This document shows positions 1 to 8,625 of a stretch of DNA of 57,525 nt, in pieces (position 1 is the stretch's first letter; each line of letters begins with the position of its first letter). A program made the position numbers and the translations under genes. The DNA is taken from the NCBI GenBank assembly GCA_016182605.1, contig JACPGE010000035.1, positions 1-57,525 on the forward strand. The letters run 5' to 3'. The notes beneath the pieces are model-generated. The model had not been told where the DNA came from and ran no database searches. It saw only the letters and a list, made by a program, of their open reading frames with translations. The DNA comes from Candidatus Hydrogenedentota bacterium (lineage in GTDB: Bacteria > Hydrogenedentota > Hydrogenedentia > Hydrogenedentales > JAEUWI01).

Positions 1-1
1 C

Positions 2-115
2 TACGAGAAAGCCAGGAAGGTAAGTAACGCGGAGATGGCAGAAATCAACATCCACCCACACGAATTTCACGGTGAATGGAACTACACTATCCATGCAAAC
101 ACACCGCCAAAATGA
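2..115 (+). CDS. ISAzo13-type transposase, C-terminal end (cut by window edge)
   Basis: The reading frame is open from the window edge and stops at TGA 113-115. The last 37 residues include the stretch EFHGEWNYTI, which closely matches the usual C-terminal end of ISAzo13-family DDE transposases (typically KFHGDWNYTI, preceded by a 'V(S/T)DEEM' segment, here VSNAEM). Only the tail is visible, so neither the catalytic acidic residues nor the completeness of the element can be judged. No terminal inverted repeat is evident in the ~30 bases after the stop. The assignment rests on recalled family resemblance over a short stretch; it is likely but not certain. Confidence 0.6.
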   Translation, partial: YEKARKVSNAEMAEINIHPHEFHGEWNYTIHANTPPK

Positions 116-146
116 TCGACTTGTTTTGTCACGACCCCTAAAGAAC

Positions 147-341
147 ATGGAAATGAAGCGCGACATAGCCCGATTGATTCAGGGCGCCGACCCTGGGGAA
201 GAGGCCTCAACGTTGTCCCCGGCGGAACTTCTGGCATGTGTCTGGGAACTGACCGTAGAGTTCTACACCCTCACGGGGACCTTCGATCCTCAAGAAAGAT
301 TACAGAGAGGCGTTGTCGTTCTTTCCCGAAGAGCCCATTGA
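147..341 (+). pseudogene. Small first gene of a decayed nucleotidyltransferase-type pair
   Basis: A 64-residue frame from ATG 147 (same frame as an ATG at 72). Residues such as LSPAELLACVWELT and the end ERLQR recall the small protein that precedes DUF6036/nucleotidyltransferase-like genes in many genomes ('TPAERLALVWELT...SRLQR'). Only a weak ribosome binding site is seen. Around base 292 the similarity passes to a different frame that encodes the C-terminus of the expected partner, so a deletion has probably fused the front of gene one with the end of gene two. Function is not demonstrated; the family link comes from pattern recognition. Confidence 0.4.
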
Positions 342-477
342 GATTGCCGATGCCCTGCATGTCGACATGGACACCATGCGTATCCCGGTCTTGTCCAAAG
401 TGAATTTGCTGAAGAACAAGGAATCGACGGGGCGCCCCAAGGATCGCCTCGATGCAGATCTCCTGAGAGGGAGATGA
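292..477 (+). pseudogene. Nucleotidyltransferase-like (DUF6036/AbiEii-type) C-terminal fragment
   Basis: This frame (stop TGA 475-477) reads EALSFFPEEPIEIADALHV, then MRIPVLSKVNLLKNKEST and GRPKDRLDADLL. The 'I-P-V-(I/L)-S...L(I/L)..K...GRP(K/Q)D..D...L' ending is characteristic of minimal nucleotidyltransferases of the AbiEii/DUF6036 type, which often sit in toxin-antitoxin-like pairs. The N-terminal catalytic GS-type motif is absent and no start codon with a ribosome binding site precedes it, so it is a remnant. It overlaps the end of the small upstream frame. Together with the adjacent transposase tail it suggests insertion or deletion damage at this edge. Confidence 0.5.
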
Positions 478-585
478 TTCGCCTTGCCCAGGTACGCCAG
501 TGCAATGGGCTTGCGCGGATGGCGCGCTCCCGCCCCCGGCAAGTGCATTGCGTTACTCACCGGGGGCAGGGCAATAGTACCGGCG

Positions 586-1884
586 TTATTCAGACCCGGA
601 ACGGAAGCGCCCCAGGAAACGGTTCATGGCATCCCAGATCCCGTAGATTGCGGCAATAAACGCGTACAGGAACAAGTCGATGAGGTTTCTCGCGCCACCG
701 CCACAACCTCCGAACTGAACCCCAGCCTGTAACTCCGCGGCGCTCAAGAGTTCATCGTCATTGCGATCGAGTTCCTCGAACTGTTCCGCAGTGAGTTCGG
801 GAAGCACGGACTGGGCTTCTACGAAGCTCAAACGGCCGTCGAGATCCGCATCGGCGTCTTCGAAGTCCTCCAATAACGTTGCCGCAACTTCGTTGATGGG
901 CATTTCACCCTCGCCTTCACCCTCGCCTTCACCTTCGCCCTCGCCCTCGCCTTCACCCTCGCCCTCGCCCTCGCCTTCACCCTCGCCCTCGCCCTCGCCT
1001 TCACCCTCGCCTTCACCCTCGCCTTCACCCTCGCCTTCACCCTCGCCTTCGCCCTCGCCTTCGCCTTCGCCTTCACCCTCGCCACCGAACGCAATGACGG
1101 TTACGGTACGGATGACCTGTAAGGCAGTATTGCCCGCAGCATCCGTCGCATCGTAGGTCACAACATAGGTGGCCGCCGAAGAGTCGTTCACCAGTTCGCC
1201 ACCGATCTGCACTACAACGGACGGGTCGCCCACATCGAGAACGGAGGCTCCGGCCTCGAAGTAGGAATCCACGCCGGCAACCAGTGTAATTTCGGCGTCA
1301 CCGATTAAGGTAATTGCGGGCGCAATGGTGTCGATTGTCAGTTCCCCGGCGGCATTATCGGTGCTTGTATTGGCGAAGAGATCGGTGGCTTCTGCCAGAA
1401 CATCGTAGACACCATCCGCGAGCGAGGACAGGCTATTGGCATCGAGCGACCACGTTCCATCTCCGGTATTCGCCGCGCTAACCTGCTGGCCATCCACCGA
1501 AAGCGCCACCTGCGCCGCCGGGTCGTCCACCATACCGGACAGTGCGGGCGAGTTGTTGTTCGTTACGAGCGTGTCGACCGTAACCAGGGGTCCTGCCAAG
1601 TCCAGGAAGGATGGAAAGGCAAACAGCCTCCCAGGAGCGGCGTCAGTCTGGAGGAGCCCGGATTGGGGTGTGCTCACAAGCAATGCGCGGGCGCCATCAC
1701 CATTGTTTTGTGTTGATCCGGAAGCATCCTGCGTGCTGGCGAGTACGAGCGTGGCGCCGTCGTTGTTGCTCTGTTGCGCCCGGCTTTCGCCATAGGAAAG
1801 GAAGACCGCGCTGCACATCACCAGCGCCCGGACGACTGCGGTTAGCGTTGTGTTGTGCGTTGGCGCCGTTTTCGACGTTATCAT
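586..1884 (-). CDS. Secreted Ig-like/DUF5011 protein with long Gly-Glu linker and EF-hand pair
   Basis: 432 residues from ATG 1884, chosen because AAGGGCAA lies just upstream; an in-frame ATG 54 bases earlier lacks this. Order: signal peptide (about 1-35, ending SRA-QQ); an Ig-like segment with VDTLVTNNNSPALSG; a DUF5011-type Ig fold (starts APAITLIGDAEITLV, ends with DATDAAGN); about 30 Glu-Gly dipeptides (residues ~267-327); two EF-hand loops (DADLDGRLSFVE and DRNDDELLSAAE); then GGCGGG and a hydrophobic stretch (LIDLFLYAFIAAIYGIWDAM). The acidic linker and calcium loops point to an extracellular, cell-envelope-attached protein. The Cys plus hydrophobic end may be an anchoring signal, but no named class was recognised. 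The gene upstream on the same strand ends 57 bases away, so the two may be co-transcribed. No enzymatic role is visible. Confidence 0.85.
   Translation of the reverse strand: MITSKTAPTHNTTLTAVVRALVMCSAVFLSYGESRAQQSNNDGATLVLASTQDASGSTQNNGDGARALLVSTPQSGLLQTDAAPGRLFAFPSFLDLAGPLVTVDTLVTNNNSPALSGMVDDPAAQVALSVDGQQVSAANTGDGTWSLDANSLSSLADGVYDVLAEATDLFANTSTDNAAGELTIDTIAPAITLIGDAEITLVAGVDSYFEAGASVLDVGDPSVVVQIGGELVNDSSAATYVVTYDATDAAGNTALQVIRTVTVIAFGGEGEGEGEGEGEGEGEGEGEGEGEGEGEGEGEGEGEGEGEGEGEGEGEGEGEGEGEGEGEMPINEVAATLLEDFEDADADLDGRLSFVEAQSVLPELTAEQFEELDRNDDELLSAAELQAGVQFGGCGGGARNLIDLFLYAFIAAIYGIWDAMNRFLGRFRSGSE
904..1086. repeat. Hexanucleotide minisatellite encoding (Glu-Gly)n
   Basis: About 180 bases of tandem six-base units. 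On the coding (minus) strand these are mixtures of GGCGAG, GGTGAA and GGCGAA, all coding Gly-Glu. The synonymous variants are arranged in longer 12-18 base patterns, as expected from slippage or unequal exchange of multi-unit blocks. Length is likely polymorphic between strains and may be misassembled. Confidence 0.9.
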
Positions 1885-1941
1885 GTCATTGCCCTTAGCA
1901 ATAGAATGATTGAACAAATGTAATTTCCTTGGAGGCATTTG

Positions 1942-4053
1942 TCATTCCACCATGACCCGGAAAGAGAGGTCCATCTCGCCCGCGCCGCCGTCCGTCCCGT
2001 TCAGCATAACGAGGATGGAGAGAAACTCAGTGGGTTCGATGGTGCGATCGGCCTCCGCGGCCTGAATGGGCAGGGTGTTCCAGGCAAGATTCGTGGCGTC
2101 GACCGCATTCAACGTGGAGGTGCTGACCGTGCGGGCTATGGTCCCTGTGGCAATATCGCGGATATGTGCCGAGACGTCGACAGAGCGGGCGCCGGCATAG
2201 GTTTCGTATTCGTTCACGTAAAACTTGATATCCGTTAGCACGCGGGTCGAGGGCTCATTGATGAATTGCATGTAGCGAATCGTAGAACCGTTGTGCACGG
2301 CATTGTAGCCCTGAGCGAGACCGGCCGCGACAAACTCGGTGAGTCCGGAGACGGTGAAGAAGCGCCAAAGTTCGGTGGCACTGGCACCCGCGTTGATCTG
2401 GGTGCTGTTCCAGAAGAGGTCGCCGCTGGTGTTGTAGAGCTTGTTCGTCGTTGTGCCTGGGGCTGTACCGGCGGCAATCTCCAGGATGTTTCCGGTGAGA
2501 TTCACCTCGGCGTTGTCCACCACCATGCGCGATGCGCCGCCGGTCACCAATGCAAGCTGATCTTCGCCGGGGGCATGCAGCCCGGTATTGGGGTCGCCCG
2601 TGATGGCGAGTCCCGGGCTGCCGACCGTGCCCGCCGCAGTCTGCACTTGACCCGCGCCACTTAACACGCCGTTGAGAATGTTCAGCCCCTCCAGGTTGAG
2701 CCCGGCCGCTGCGTCGGAACTGATGGATGGGGTGCCCGCCGCATTGGTGAAGGTGATCGACTGACTGGCGGCGGAGAGCGTGAGGTTCGAAGCGGTGCTC
2801 GCGCCGCGCCCCGTCACCGTGCCGAGGGTATCGGCTTCCGTAATGGTGATGTTGTCCGGCACCTGCGCATCGGTTACTGCGCCACTCAGGTTTTGCAGGG
2901 CGTGTCCATGGTCGCCCGCGGCCACCTGGGCGGAACTCGTGCCGATGGCGCTTTCCGCGCCCAGATCCGACAGCGCGGAGAAGGAATCGTTGTTCACCGT
3001 GCCGCCCTGAATGGTGAGGTCATCGGCAACTTCGTCGTTCGTCCAGTCGAAGCTCAGCACGCCGCTGTTGTTCAGCGCATCCTTGTCCAGCGTGGCTGCG
3101 TCGAGTTGAGCCCCGTTGAAGAAGAGGCTTCCGCCGACATTGTAGAGCTTGCCCGTGGGGTCTCCCGGGGCGGTGACCGCGGGCAGACCCACGATGCTGT
3201 CCTTCAAGAGGATGCCCTCCGCTGTCACCCCGGCATCGGCCGTGGACTCGTTCAGCGTGTCCACGCCGAGCGCGCCGCTCATCGTGTCGCCCGCGGCATC
3301 CACGAAGTTCGTGTCCGATGCAGTCTTGGTGTACACATCGGCGGAGTTGGCCTTTGTGGCAATGTCCGCGGCATTGGTGGCGATATCGGCCGTGTTTTGC
3401 ACGATGTCCGCCGTATTGTCTGCAATGTCTAATGCGCTCGTGGCGATATCGGCTGTATTGGCCGCAATGTCCATCGTGTTTTGTGCGATGTCCGCCGTGT
3501 TGGTGGCGATGCCGCTCGTGTCGATGGCGTCAATCTGCTGCTGCACGTTGCCATTCACGCCGTCCAGCGTGTCCAGTTCGGTGTTGTCCACTGTGCCCAT
3601 GCCCACGCGCTCCGCGTCCACGGCCACCACTTCCTGCGCCTGGAGTGCGAAGGGCACGCTGTAAACACGGATGCGGCTCGGAAACAGGTCATCCGCCGCG
3701 TTACTGTCCGCCGGCTCGTCCGTGTCTACCGCCAGGGAATACCACACCTCCGTTGCGGCGAGGATTTCCACCGGTGGCTCCACGGCAATATTGAAGAGCC
3801 CTTCCGCGGAGACCGGCGCGTTGCCGGTGACGACCGCGCCCAGCGCGTTGCCGCCGCTTTCCGCATCGTGGAACTGGACCGCAAAGGCGCGTGTCCCCGT
3901 GACGGGGGCGCCGCCCGCGCCAATCAACTGGCCGTGCACGTTGATGGCCGCTGGGGGCGCGGCGAAGGCGGCACTGGCGTGCAACGCGGCGAAAACGGCC
4001 AAGACCGATAGCCCGTTCACGAAGCGGATCGACGTGTGAGAGGAGTGCGGCAT
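1942..4053 (-). CDS. Secreted tail-fibre-like protein with heptad-type repeats
   Basis: 703 residues from ATG 4053, preceded by GAAGGAC at about ten bases; an in-frame upstream ATG at 4266 gives an unlikely non-signal leader. A signal peptide (FVNGLSVLAVFAALHASAAFA) is followed by an N-terminal beta domain (INVHGQLIGAGGAPVTG...) seen at the start of many exported bacterial 'collar' proteins. Next comes a repetitive coiled region with seven-residue periodicity (TADIAQN, MDIAANT, LDIADNT, ADIATNA), then repeated LYN(V/T)(G/S)G-(S/D)LF(F/W)N modules like those of phage tail spikes and trimeric fibres. The C-terminal part is beta-rich (LWRFFTVSGLTEFVA...). It is probably an extracellular, possibly trimeric, fibre. 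No catalytic motif or anchor is visible. Confidence 0.8.
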   Translation of the reverse strand: MPHSSHTSIRFVNGLSVLAVFAALHASAAFAAPPAAINVHGQLIGAGGAPVTGTRAFAVQFHDAESGGNALGAVVTGNAPVSAEGLFNIAVEPPVEILAATEVWYSLAVDTDEPADSNAADDLFPSRIRVYSVPFALQAQEVVAVDAERVGMGTVDNTELDTLDGVNGNVQQQIDAIDTSGIATNTADIAQNTMDIAANTADIATSALDIADNTADIVQNTADIATNAADIATKANSADVYTKTASDTNFVDAAGDTMSGALGVDTLNESTADAGVTAEGILLKDSIVGLPAVTAPGDPTGKLYNVGGSLFFNGAQLDAATLDKDALNNSGVLSFDWTNDEVADDLTIQGGTVNNDSFSALSDLGAESAIGTSSAQVAAGDHGHALQNLSGAVTDAQVPDNITITEADTLGTVTGRGASTASNLTLSAASQSITFTNAAGTPSISSDAAAGLNLEGLNILNGVLSGAGQVQTAAGTVGSPGLAITGDPNTGLHAPGEDQLALVTGGASRMVVDNAEVNLTGNILEIAAGTAPGTTTNKLYNTSGDLFWNSTQINAGASATELWRFFTVSGLTEFVAAGLAQGYNAVHNGSTIRYMQFINEPSTRVLTDIKFYVNEYETYAGARSVDVSAHIRDIATGTIARTVSTSTLNAVDATNLAWNTLPIQAAEADRTIEPTEFLSILVMLNGTDGGAGEMDLSFRVMVE

Positions 4054-4389
4054 TTTCTGGGGTCCTTCAGTAGGGTTTGATGCTACGGGCTGCGTGCCAG
4101 TGCCGGGGCAAAGGGCTTCGGGAAAAGCCGGATTCAGTAACCGGGTTGAGGCAAGAAATGCCGGCTTGGGGAGCGCGCTCAATTCACCGCTCTGCGCGCC
4201 ATTGTCTGGGATGGACTGGAATTGGAGCGCCCCATGGACGCCATGTGCTTCAGACGGCATTGACATTTCTTGCCAATTACAGTGTCGTAGTCATTATACT
4301 GTGCGGCAACGGAGACGCGTCAAGTGGTAGTTGCCGGTCCTGCCGGGCTCAGGCACTGGCGATTGCCGCCCAACCATTGCGAGGTGTAC

Positions 4390-5220
4390 ATGGCACAAAC
4401 AACCGTGGTAACAGGCGCGAATGCGGGTATTGGAAAGGCGATTGCGCGTCAGCTTGCGGCGTTGGGACACCATGTCGTTCTGGTGAGCCGCGACGCGTCG
4501 CGGGGTCGCGAAGCGATGGAGGAGATACGGGCCGCGGTGGCGCACGCTTCGATCGATCTCGTTGTGGGCGATCTCGCCACTACGGCCTCCACCCATGATC
4601 TGGCAGATCGCCTGCTCGAACAGTATTCCCGCATCGACGTCTTGATCAACAACGCGGGTGTGTGGATGACGAGGCGGCAGTTGAACGCCGAAGGAGTAGA
4701 GATGACCTTTATGGTCAACCACCTTGCGCCCTTCATCCTCTGTACGCGCTTGCTCGCTTGCTTGAAGGATTCCGCGCCTGCCCGCATCGTGAATGTGAAT
4801 TCGGGCCTTTACTCGAAGGGGGAAGCGAACCTGGAGAAGTTGCCCACGGGCATCGGCTTTCAGGCTTTCAAGACCTACATGCACTCGAAGCTGTGCAATG
4901 CGCTGTTTAGTGTGGAACTGGCACGCCGCATCGAAGGCACGGGGGTGACGGTCAACGCCCTCCATCCCGGTGTCATACGCACGGGCCTGGGAGACAGCCC
5001 TGGAATCATTGGCATGCTTCTGTCCTTTGCCAAGCGCTTCTGGGGCACCCCGGAAGCGGGGGCCGCCCCGGTGGTCCACCTCGCCACGAGCCCGGATCTT
5101 GAAGGGATTTCGGGGAAGTATTTCGATGTTTTCAAGGAAGTGGCCCTCGATCCGAAGGCGCTGGATGCGGCAAAGGCCGCCGAACTGTGGGAACTGAGTG
5201 CGCGGCTCACGGCCCGGTAG
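4390..5220 (+). CDS. Short-chain dehydrogenase/reductase (retinol-dehydrogenase-like)
   Basis: 276 residues from ATG 4390, with GAGGTG immediately upstream. A classical Rossmann-fold SDR: cofactor motif TGANAGIG near the N-terminus, NNAG after strand 4, and the active-site YMHSK (Tyr-x-x-x-Lys) preceded by a Ser in VNSG. The 'G.NAGIGK.IA..LA..G..V.L..R' start and the TNALHPGV-like segment (NALHPGVIRTGL) resemble the retinol dehydrogenase/WW-oxidoreductase-like branch. These usually use NADP(H) on a carbonyl or alcohol; the substrate cannot be read from sequence. Cytosolic, no signal peptide. A TATACT hexamer at 4295-4300 with TTGCCA 19 bases upstream could be a weak promoter. The next gene starts 97 bases downstream. 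Confidence 0.9.
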   Translation: MAQTTVVTGANAGIGKAIARQLAALGHHVVLVSRDASRGREAMEEIRAAVAHASIDLVVGDLATTASTHDLADRLLEQYSRIDVLINNAGVWMTRRQLNAEGVEMTFMVNHLAPFILCTRLLACLKDSAPARIVNVNSGLYSKGEANLEKLPTGIGFQAFKTYMHSKLCNALFSVELARRIEGTGVTVNALHPGVIRTGLGDSPGIIGMLLSFAKRFWGTPEAGAAPVVHLATSPDLEGISGKYFDVFKEVALDPKALDAAKAAELWELSARLTAR

Positions 5221-5317
5221 TGCCCGCGCGGGGTATTGTGCTATCGTGATTTTGCTTCCTTGCTGTGGGGAGAACCGCATACACGAACTGGATAGAAGAA
5301 ACGCAAAGAGGAGCATC

Positions 5318-8098
5318 ATGTTTAAACGAATTGTCTTGAAGTGGACGCCTGCGCTGGTTCTTGCACTTTGTCTGTTCACTACGGTGGCCCGGGCCCAGGC
5401 CCAGGGGGTGCTGGCAATGGACACCATTCCCCACGGTACCTGGCAATTCCAGGGAGAGATTGGGCGCCGCGTCGAAGCGAACATTGACCACTGGGCCCTG
5501 CGCGCGCCCGGCGCCAATCCCGGCCTTCTCGAAATGTTTCAGCGCCGGGACCGTCACCTGCCCTATGCCGAGCCCGTGCCCTGGGCAGGCGAGTTTGCGG
5601 GCAAGTACCTCATTGCGGGCGTCCAGTCCCTGCGCATGTCGGACAATGCCGCGCTGAAGCCTTTCCTGCAGACCTTTGTTGATGCGCTGATTGCAGGGCA
5701 GGCAGACGACGGCTATCTCGGTCCCTGGCCGGAAGCTCAACGACTCCTCGGCCACTGGGATCTCTGGGGCCACTACCACTGCATGCTGGGCCTGCTGATG
5801 TGGTACGACGCGACGGGCGATCAAAAGGCCTACGACTGCACCGTGCGTGCCGCGGAAGCGATCTGCAACGTCTATGCTGAAGGGGAGAAACGCCCCTTCG
5901 ATGCGGGCACGCCCCAGATCAATCTCGCCGTGCTTCACGTACTGGGCGATCTGTACCGCCGCACGAACAACGCCCGCTACTTGGCGTTGATGCAACGCAT
6001 TGAAGAAGACATGCCCCGCGAAGGCGACTGGTATCAGGCAGGACTCGCGGGCACGCCGTACTATAAATTGCCCGCGGGCGGCCCCCGCTGGGAGAGCCTT
6101 CACATCGTGCAGGGCCTGGTGGAGTTGTACCGCATCACGGGCAAGGAGGAATACAAGACTTCCGTCGTGAATTTGTGGAAGAGCATTCGCGATTTCGACC
6201 GCCATCCCTCGGGGGCTTTTACCACCAACGAGCAGGCCTCCGGCACGGTCTATGCGCCCGGCGCCATAGAGACCTGCTGCTCCGTGGCCTGGGAAGCCCT
6301 CACCATCGATGTGTTGCGGCTCACGGGCGATTCCAAGGTGGCCGATGAACTCGAACTCACCACTTGGAACCAGGTGCTCGGCGCACAGCACCCCTCGGGA
6401 AGCTGGTGGACCTATGACACGCCCCTCGATGGCATCCGCGCGCCTTCCTACCACCAGATCAATTTCCAGTACCGCCCCGGCACCCCCGAACTCAATTGCT
6501 GCTCCGTCAACGCGCCCCGCGGCCTGGGCATGCTTACCGAGTGGGCCGTTCTGCAGGACACTGAAGGGGTGGTGGTCAACTTCTATGGTCCGGGCCGCTT
6601 CAGCCTGCCCACCGCACAGGGAAAACTCACCCTGGAGCAGGTGACCGGCTATCCCGTCGGCGATGCCGGCCAACTGCGCACCACGATCACCGTGCAGCCC
6701 GATACGGTGCGGGACTTCCGCGTGCGTCTGCGCATCCCCGCCTGGGCGAAGGCCGCGTCCATCACCATCAACGGCAAACGAGAAGTGGAGAATGCGGCGC
6801 CGGGCGCCTACGCCGATCTGAAGCGCACTTGGAAGCCCGGCGACAAGGTGACGCTTTCCCTCGATATCGCACCTGCCGTCTGGCTGGGCGAGGATGGCCG
6901 CCATGGTCACGCCGCCGTTTCGCTGGGTCCCCTCTTGCTCGCCTTCGACGCGCACTACAATGCCCTGGAGTGCAAGGCCATTCCGCCGCTCAGCGCCGCG
7001 TCCATTGTGCTCACGCCGCAGCCGGTGGAAAATGACACCGTGCCTGGACATTTCGCGCCGCTGGGCCGCTGGACCGTAAAAGCCGCCGACGGCACCGAGT
7101 TCACCCTCGTCGATTTCGCCAGCGCCGGAGCGCACGGCACGGATTATGTCGCCTGGCTGCCCATCAGCGATCCGCCCCCGCCCCAGGCCCGTTTGCGTTC
7201 CCCGAAAGAGGGCGCCACGGGCAGCCCCGGCCCCGTTCAATTCAACTGGCTCTACAGCGGCGAAGCTGCCGCGGAATTCGAGGTGGCCATCGCGCGGGAC
7301 GCGGCCTTCACGGATATCGTACAGCGGGTGCCCGCGTCTGGCGTCAATGAACTCACGCTGGATGGCCCGTTGCCGGAGGGCGCGTATTATTGGAAGGTGA
7401 TCGGCAAGAATGCCCAGGGCGAAGTGGACAACCGCGACGGCGCGCGCAGCTTCACCATCAGTGCCGCGGCCACCGCGCCCCTCATCGGCATGCGCGCCGA
7501 CGGACTCATGGCTGCCTCGGCTCTCGATGGCAACGGTGTGGCGATTTTCGGCGCGCTCGAGCTCGAAGAGAACCTCGTGCCCGCGGACGACCGCCACGGC
7601 ACGGCCGGCGGCGCAATCCATCTCGACGGGGCGGGCAGCAAGCTGCGCTATGTCCTGCCCTACTTCCCCGGTCAGGCCTGCACCTTCACCGCCTGGGTCT
7701 GGCCGGATGCCGTGCCCGTGGGCGGCATGCAGCAGCTCTGCTCCGCCTGGGCCACGGGCGGCGATGAGCCCTTGCGCGTTTGCGTCCAGGGCAAGGAGGT
7801 CTTCGCGCGCGTTGAAGGCGGCGGTTTCCACGGAACGCCCGGCACGGCCATACCGGAGGGCGCCTGGTTTCACGTCGCCGCGGTGCGCGCCGATGGCACG
7901 CTCACGCTCTATGTGAATGGCGCCCCGGTCCAGTCCACCGGCGTGCCCACGCCCATTCGCACGGTCTCAGAACGCATCGGCATCGGCTTCAACCCGCTCT
8001 TCAGCGGCAACGAAACCTTTAAGGGCCGCATCGACGATTTTGCCTTCTACGCCCGCGCCCTGAGCGCGGAGGAAATCGCGACGCTGGCGCGGGGGTGA
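5318..8098 (+). CDS. Secreted GH127 beta-L-arabinofuranosidase-like glycosidase with C-terminal LamG domain
   Basis: 926 residues from ATG 5318 (AAGAGGAG upstream). Signal peptide ending VARAQAQ. The main part is the GH127/DUF1680 (alpha/alpha)6 fold: PWAGEFAGKYL, QADDGYLGPWPE, and the zinc-thiolate site with Glu318 and Cys320 in ETCC plus Cys394-Cys395 in NCCSVN. These correspond to the Glu and three Cys ligands known from Bifidobacterium HypBA1, where one Cys is the nucleophile. A beta-sandwich and a fibronectin-like segment (SPKEGATGSPGPVQFNW) follow, then a laminin-G-like lectin domain (DRHGTAGGAIHLDG ... GRIDDFAFYARALSAEEI). It should release beta-linked L-arabinofuranose from plant or algal glycans outside the cytoplasm; the exact linkage is not readable. 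Its 3' end nearly abuts the convergent cupin gene. Confidence 0.9.
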   Translation: MFKRIVLKWTPALVLALCLFTTVARAQAQGVLAMDTIPHGTWQFQGEIGRRVEANIDHWALRAPGANPGLLEMFQRRDRHLPYAEPVPWAGEFAGKYLIAGVQSLRMSDNAALKPFLQTFVDALIAGQADDGYLGPWPEAQRLLGHWDLWGHYHCMLGLLMWYDATGDQKAYDCTVRAAEAICNVYAEGEKRPFDAGTPQINLAVLHVLGDLYRRTNNARYLALMQRIEEDMPREGDWYQAGLAGTPYYKLPAGGPRWESLHIVQGLVELYRITGKEEYKTSVVNLWKSIRDFDRHPSGAFTTNEQASGTVYAPGAIETCCSVAWEALTIDVLRLTGDSKVADELELTTWNQVLGAQHPSGSWWTYDTPLDGIRAPSYHQINFQYRPGTPELNCCSVNAPRGLGMLTEWAVLQDTEGVVVNFYGPGRFSLPTAQGKLTLEQVTGYPVGDAGQLRTTITVQPDTVRDFRVRLRIPAWAKAASITINGKREVENAAPGAYADLKRTWKPGDKVTLSLDIAPAVWLGEDGRHGHAAVSLGPLLLAFDAHYNALECKAIPPLSAASIVLTPQPVENDTVPGHFAPLGRWTVKAADGTEFTLVDFASAGAHGTDYVAWLPISDPPPPQARLRSPKEGATGSPGPVQFNWLYSGEAAAEFEVAIARDAAFTDIVQRVPASGVNELTLDGPLPEGAYYWKVIGKNAQGEVDNRDGARSFTISAAATAPLIGMRADGLMAASALDGNGVAIFGALELEENLVPADDRHGTAGGAIHLDGAGSKLRYVLPYFPGQACTFTAWVWPDAVPVGGMQQLCSAWATGGDEPLRVCVQGKEVFARVEGGGFHGTPGTAIPEGAWFHVAAVRADGTLTLYVNGAPVQSTGVPTPIRTVSERIGIGFNPLFSGNETFKGRIDDFAFYARALSAEEIATLARG

Positions 8099-8107
8099 GC
8101 GGTTTGT

Positions 8108-8467
8108 TCAGGTCTTGGGCGGGTCCTCGAAAAAGGTGTCTGCGGGATCGTAGGCCGGCACGGCCACGATCAGCGACTCCAGTTCCCCCTCGGCGTGGTG
8201 CATGCAGCCGGGCTTGATCCAGATGCAGTCCCCCGCAGCTATGGGAAAGGTCTCCGCGCCGATGGTCATGGTACCGCTGCCTGTGAGCACGTAATAGTAC
8301 TCGTGGGTGTGTGCGTGCCAATGGGGCGTTGCGTCGTCGGTCTTCAGCCGCGTGATGCTCGCGGGCGCACCGTCATCTTTCAGGATTAGCCGCTGCCGGA
8401 ATCCGCACGTGCTCCGCTCTGGCGGCCGCTCGGATGTGGACACCTTCTTGTATGCCGCTTCGCTCAT
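8108..8467 (-). CDS. Small cupin-domain protein
   Basis: 119 residues forming a single cupin barrel. Motif 1 is HWHAHTHEYYYVLTGSG (His, His and Glu metal ligands) and motif 2 is PGCMHHAEG, together giving the usual metal-binding set. No signal peptide, so cytosolic. Single-cupin proteins of this size act as sugar isomerases, dioxygenases or small-molecule binders; nothing here decides between them. It lies tail to tail with the GH127 gene (nine bases apart). GGGAGGGG is present about 12 bases before the ATG. Confidence 0.85.
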   Translation of the reverse strand: MSEAAYKKVSTSERPPERSTCGFRQRLILKDDGAPASITRLKTDDATPHWHAHTHEYYYVLTGSGTMTIGAETFPIAAGDCIWIKPGCMHHAEGELESLIVAVPAYDPADTFFEDPPKT

Positions 8468-8625
8468 GACACCACAGCCCCTCCCGGGCGGTCTACCCCG
8501 TGTTTCTGCACACTATGCCAACCGGCCGCGCGCACCGGTACCGCCCCGGGCGCACGCCCATGGCAATATGCTACGCTTTTTGACAGTCCTCAACACAACT
8601 TTCCCGTCTCAGCGAAGGAGCCCGC

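Noticed and set aside
761-1156. Ser-Pro repeat frame on the plus strand
   Set aside because: Mirror of the Gly-Glu repeat; the minus strand has signal peptide, DUF5011 and EF-hands.
4260-4288. TTGACA at 4260 as promoter for the short-chain dehydrogenase
   Set aside because: No acceptable -10 box at 16-18 bases; the TATACT at 4295 is too far.
5207-7873. Very long antisense open frame opposite the GH127 gene
   Set aside because: GC-rich codon structure creates long shadow frames; the plus-strand frame has signal peptide, family motifs and ribosome binding site, the antisense frame has none.
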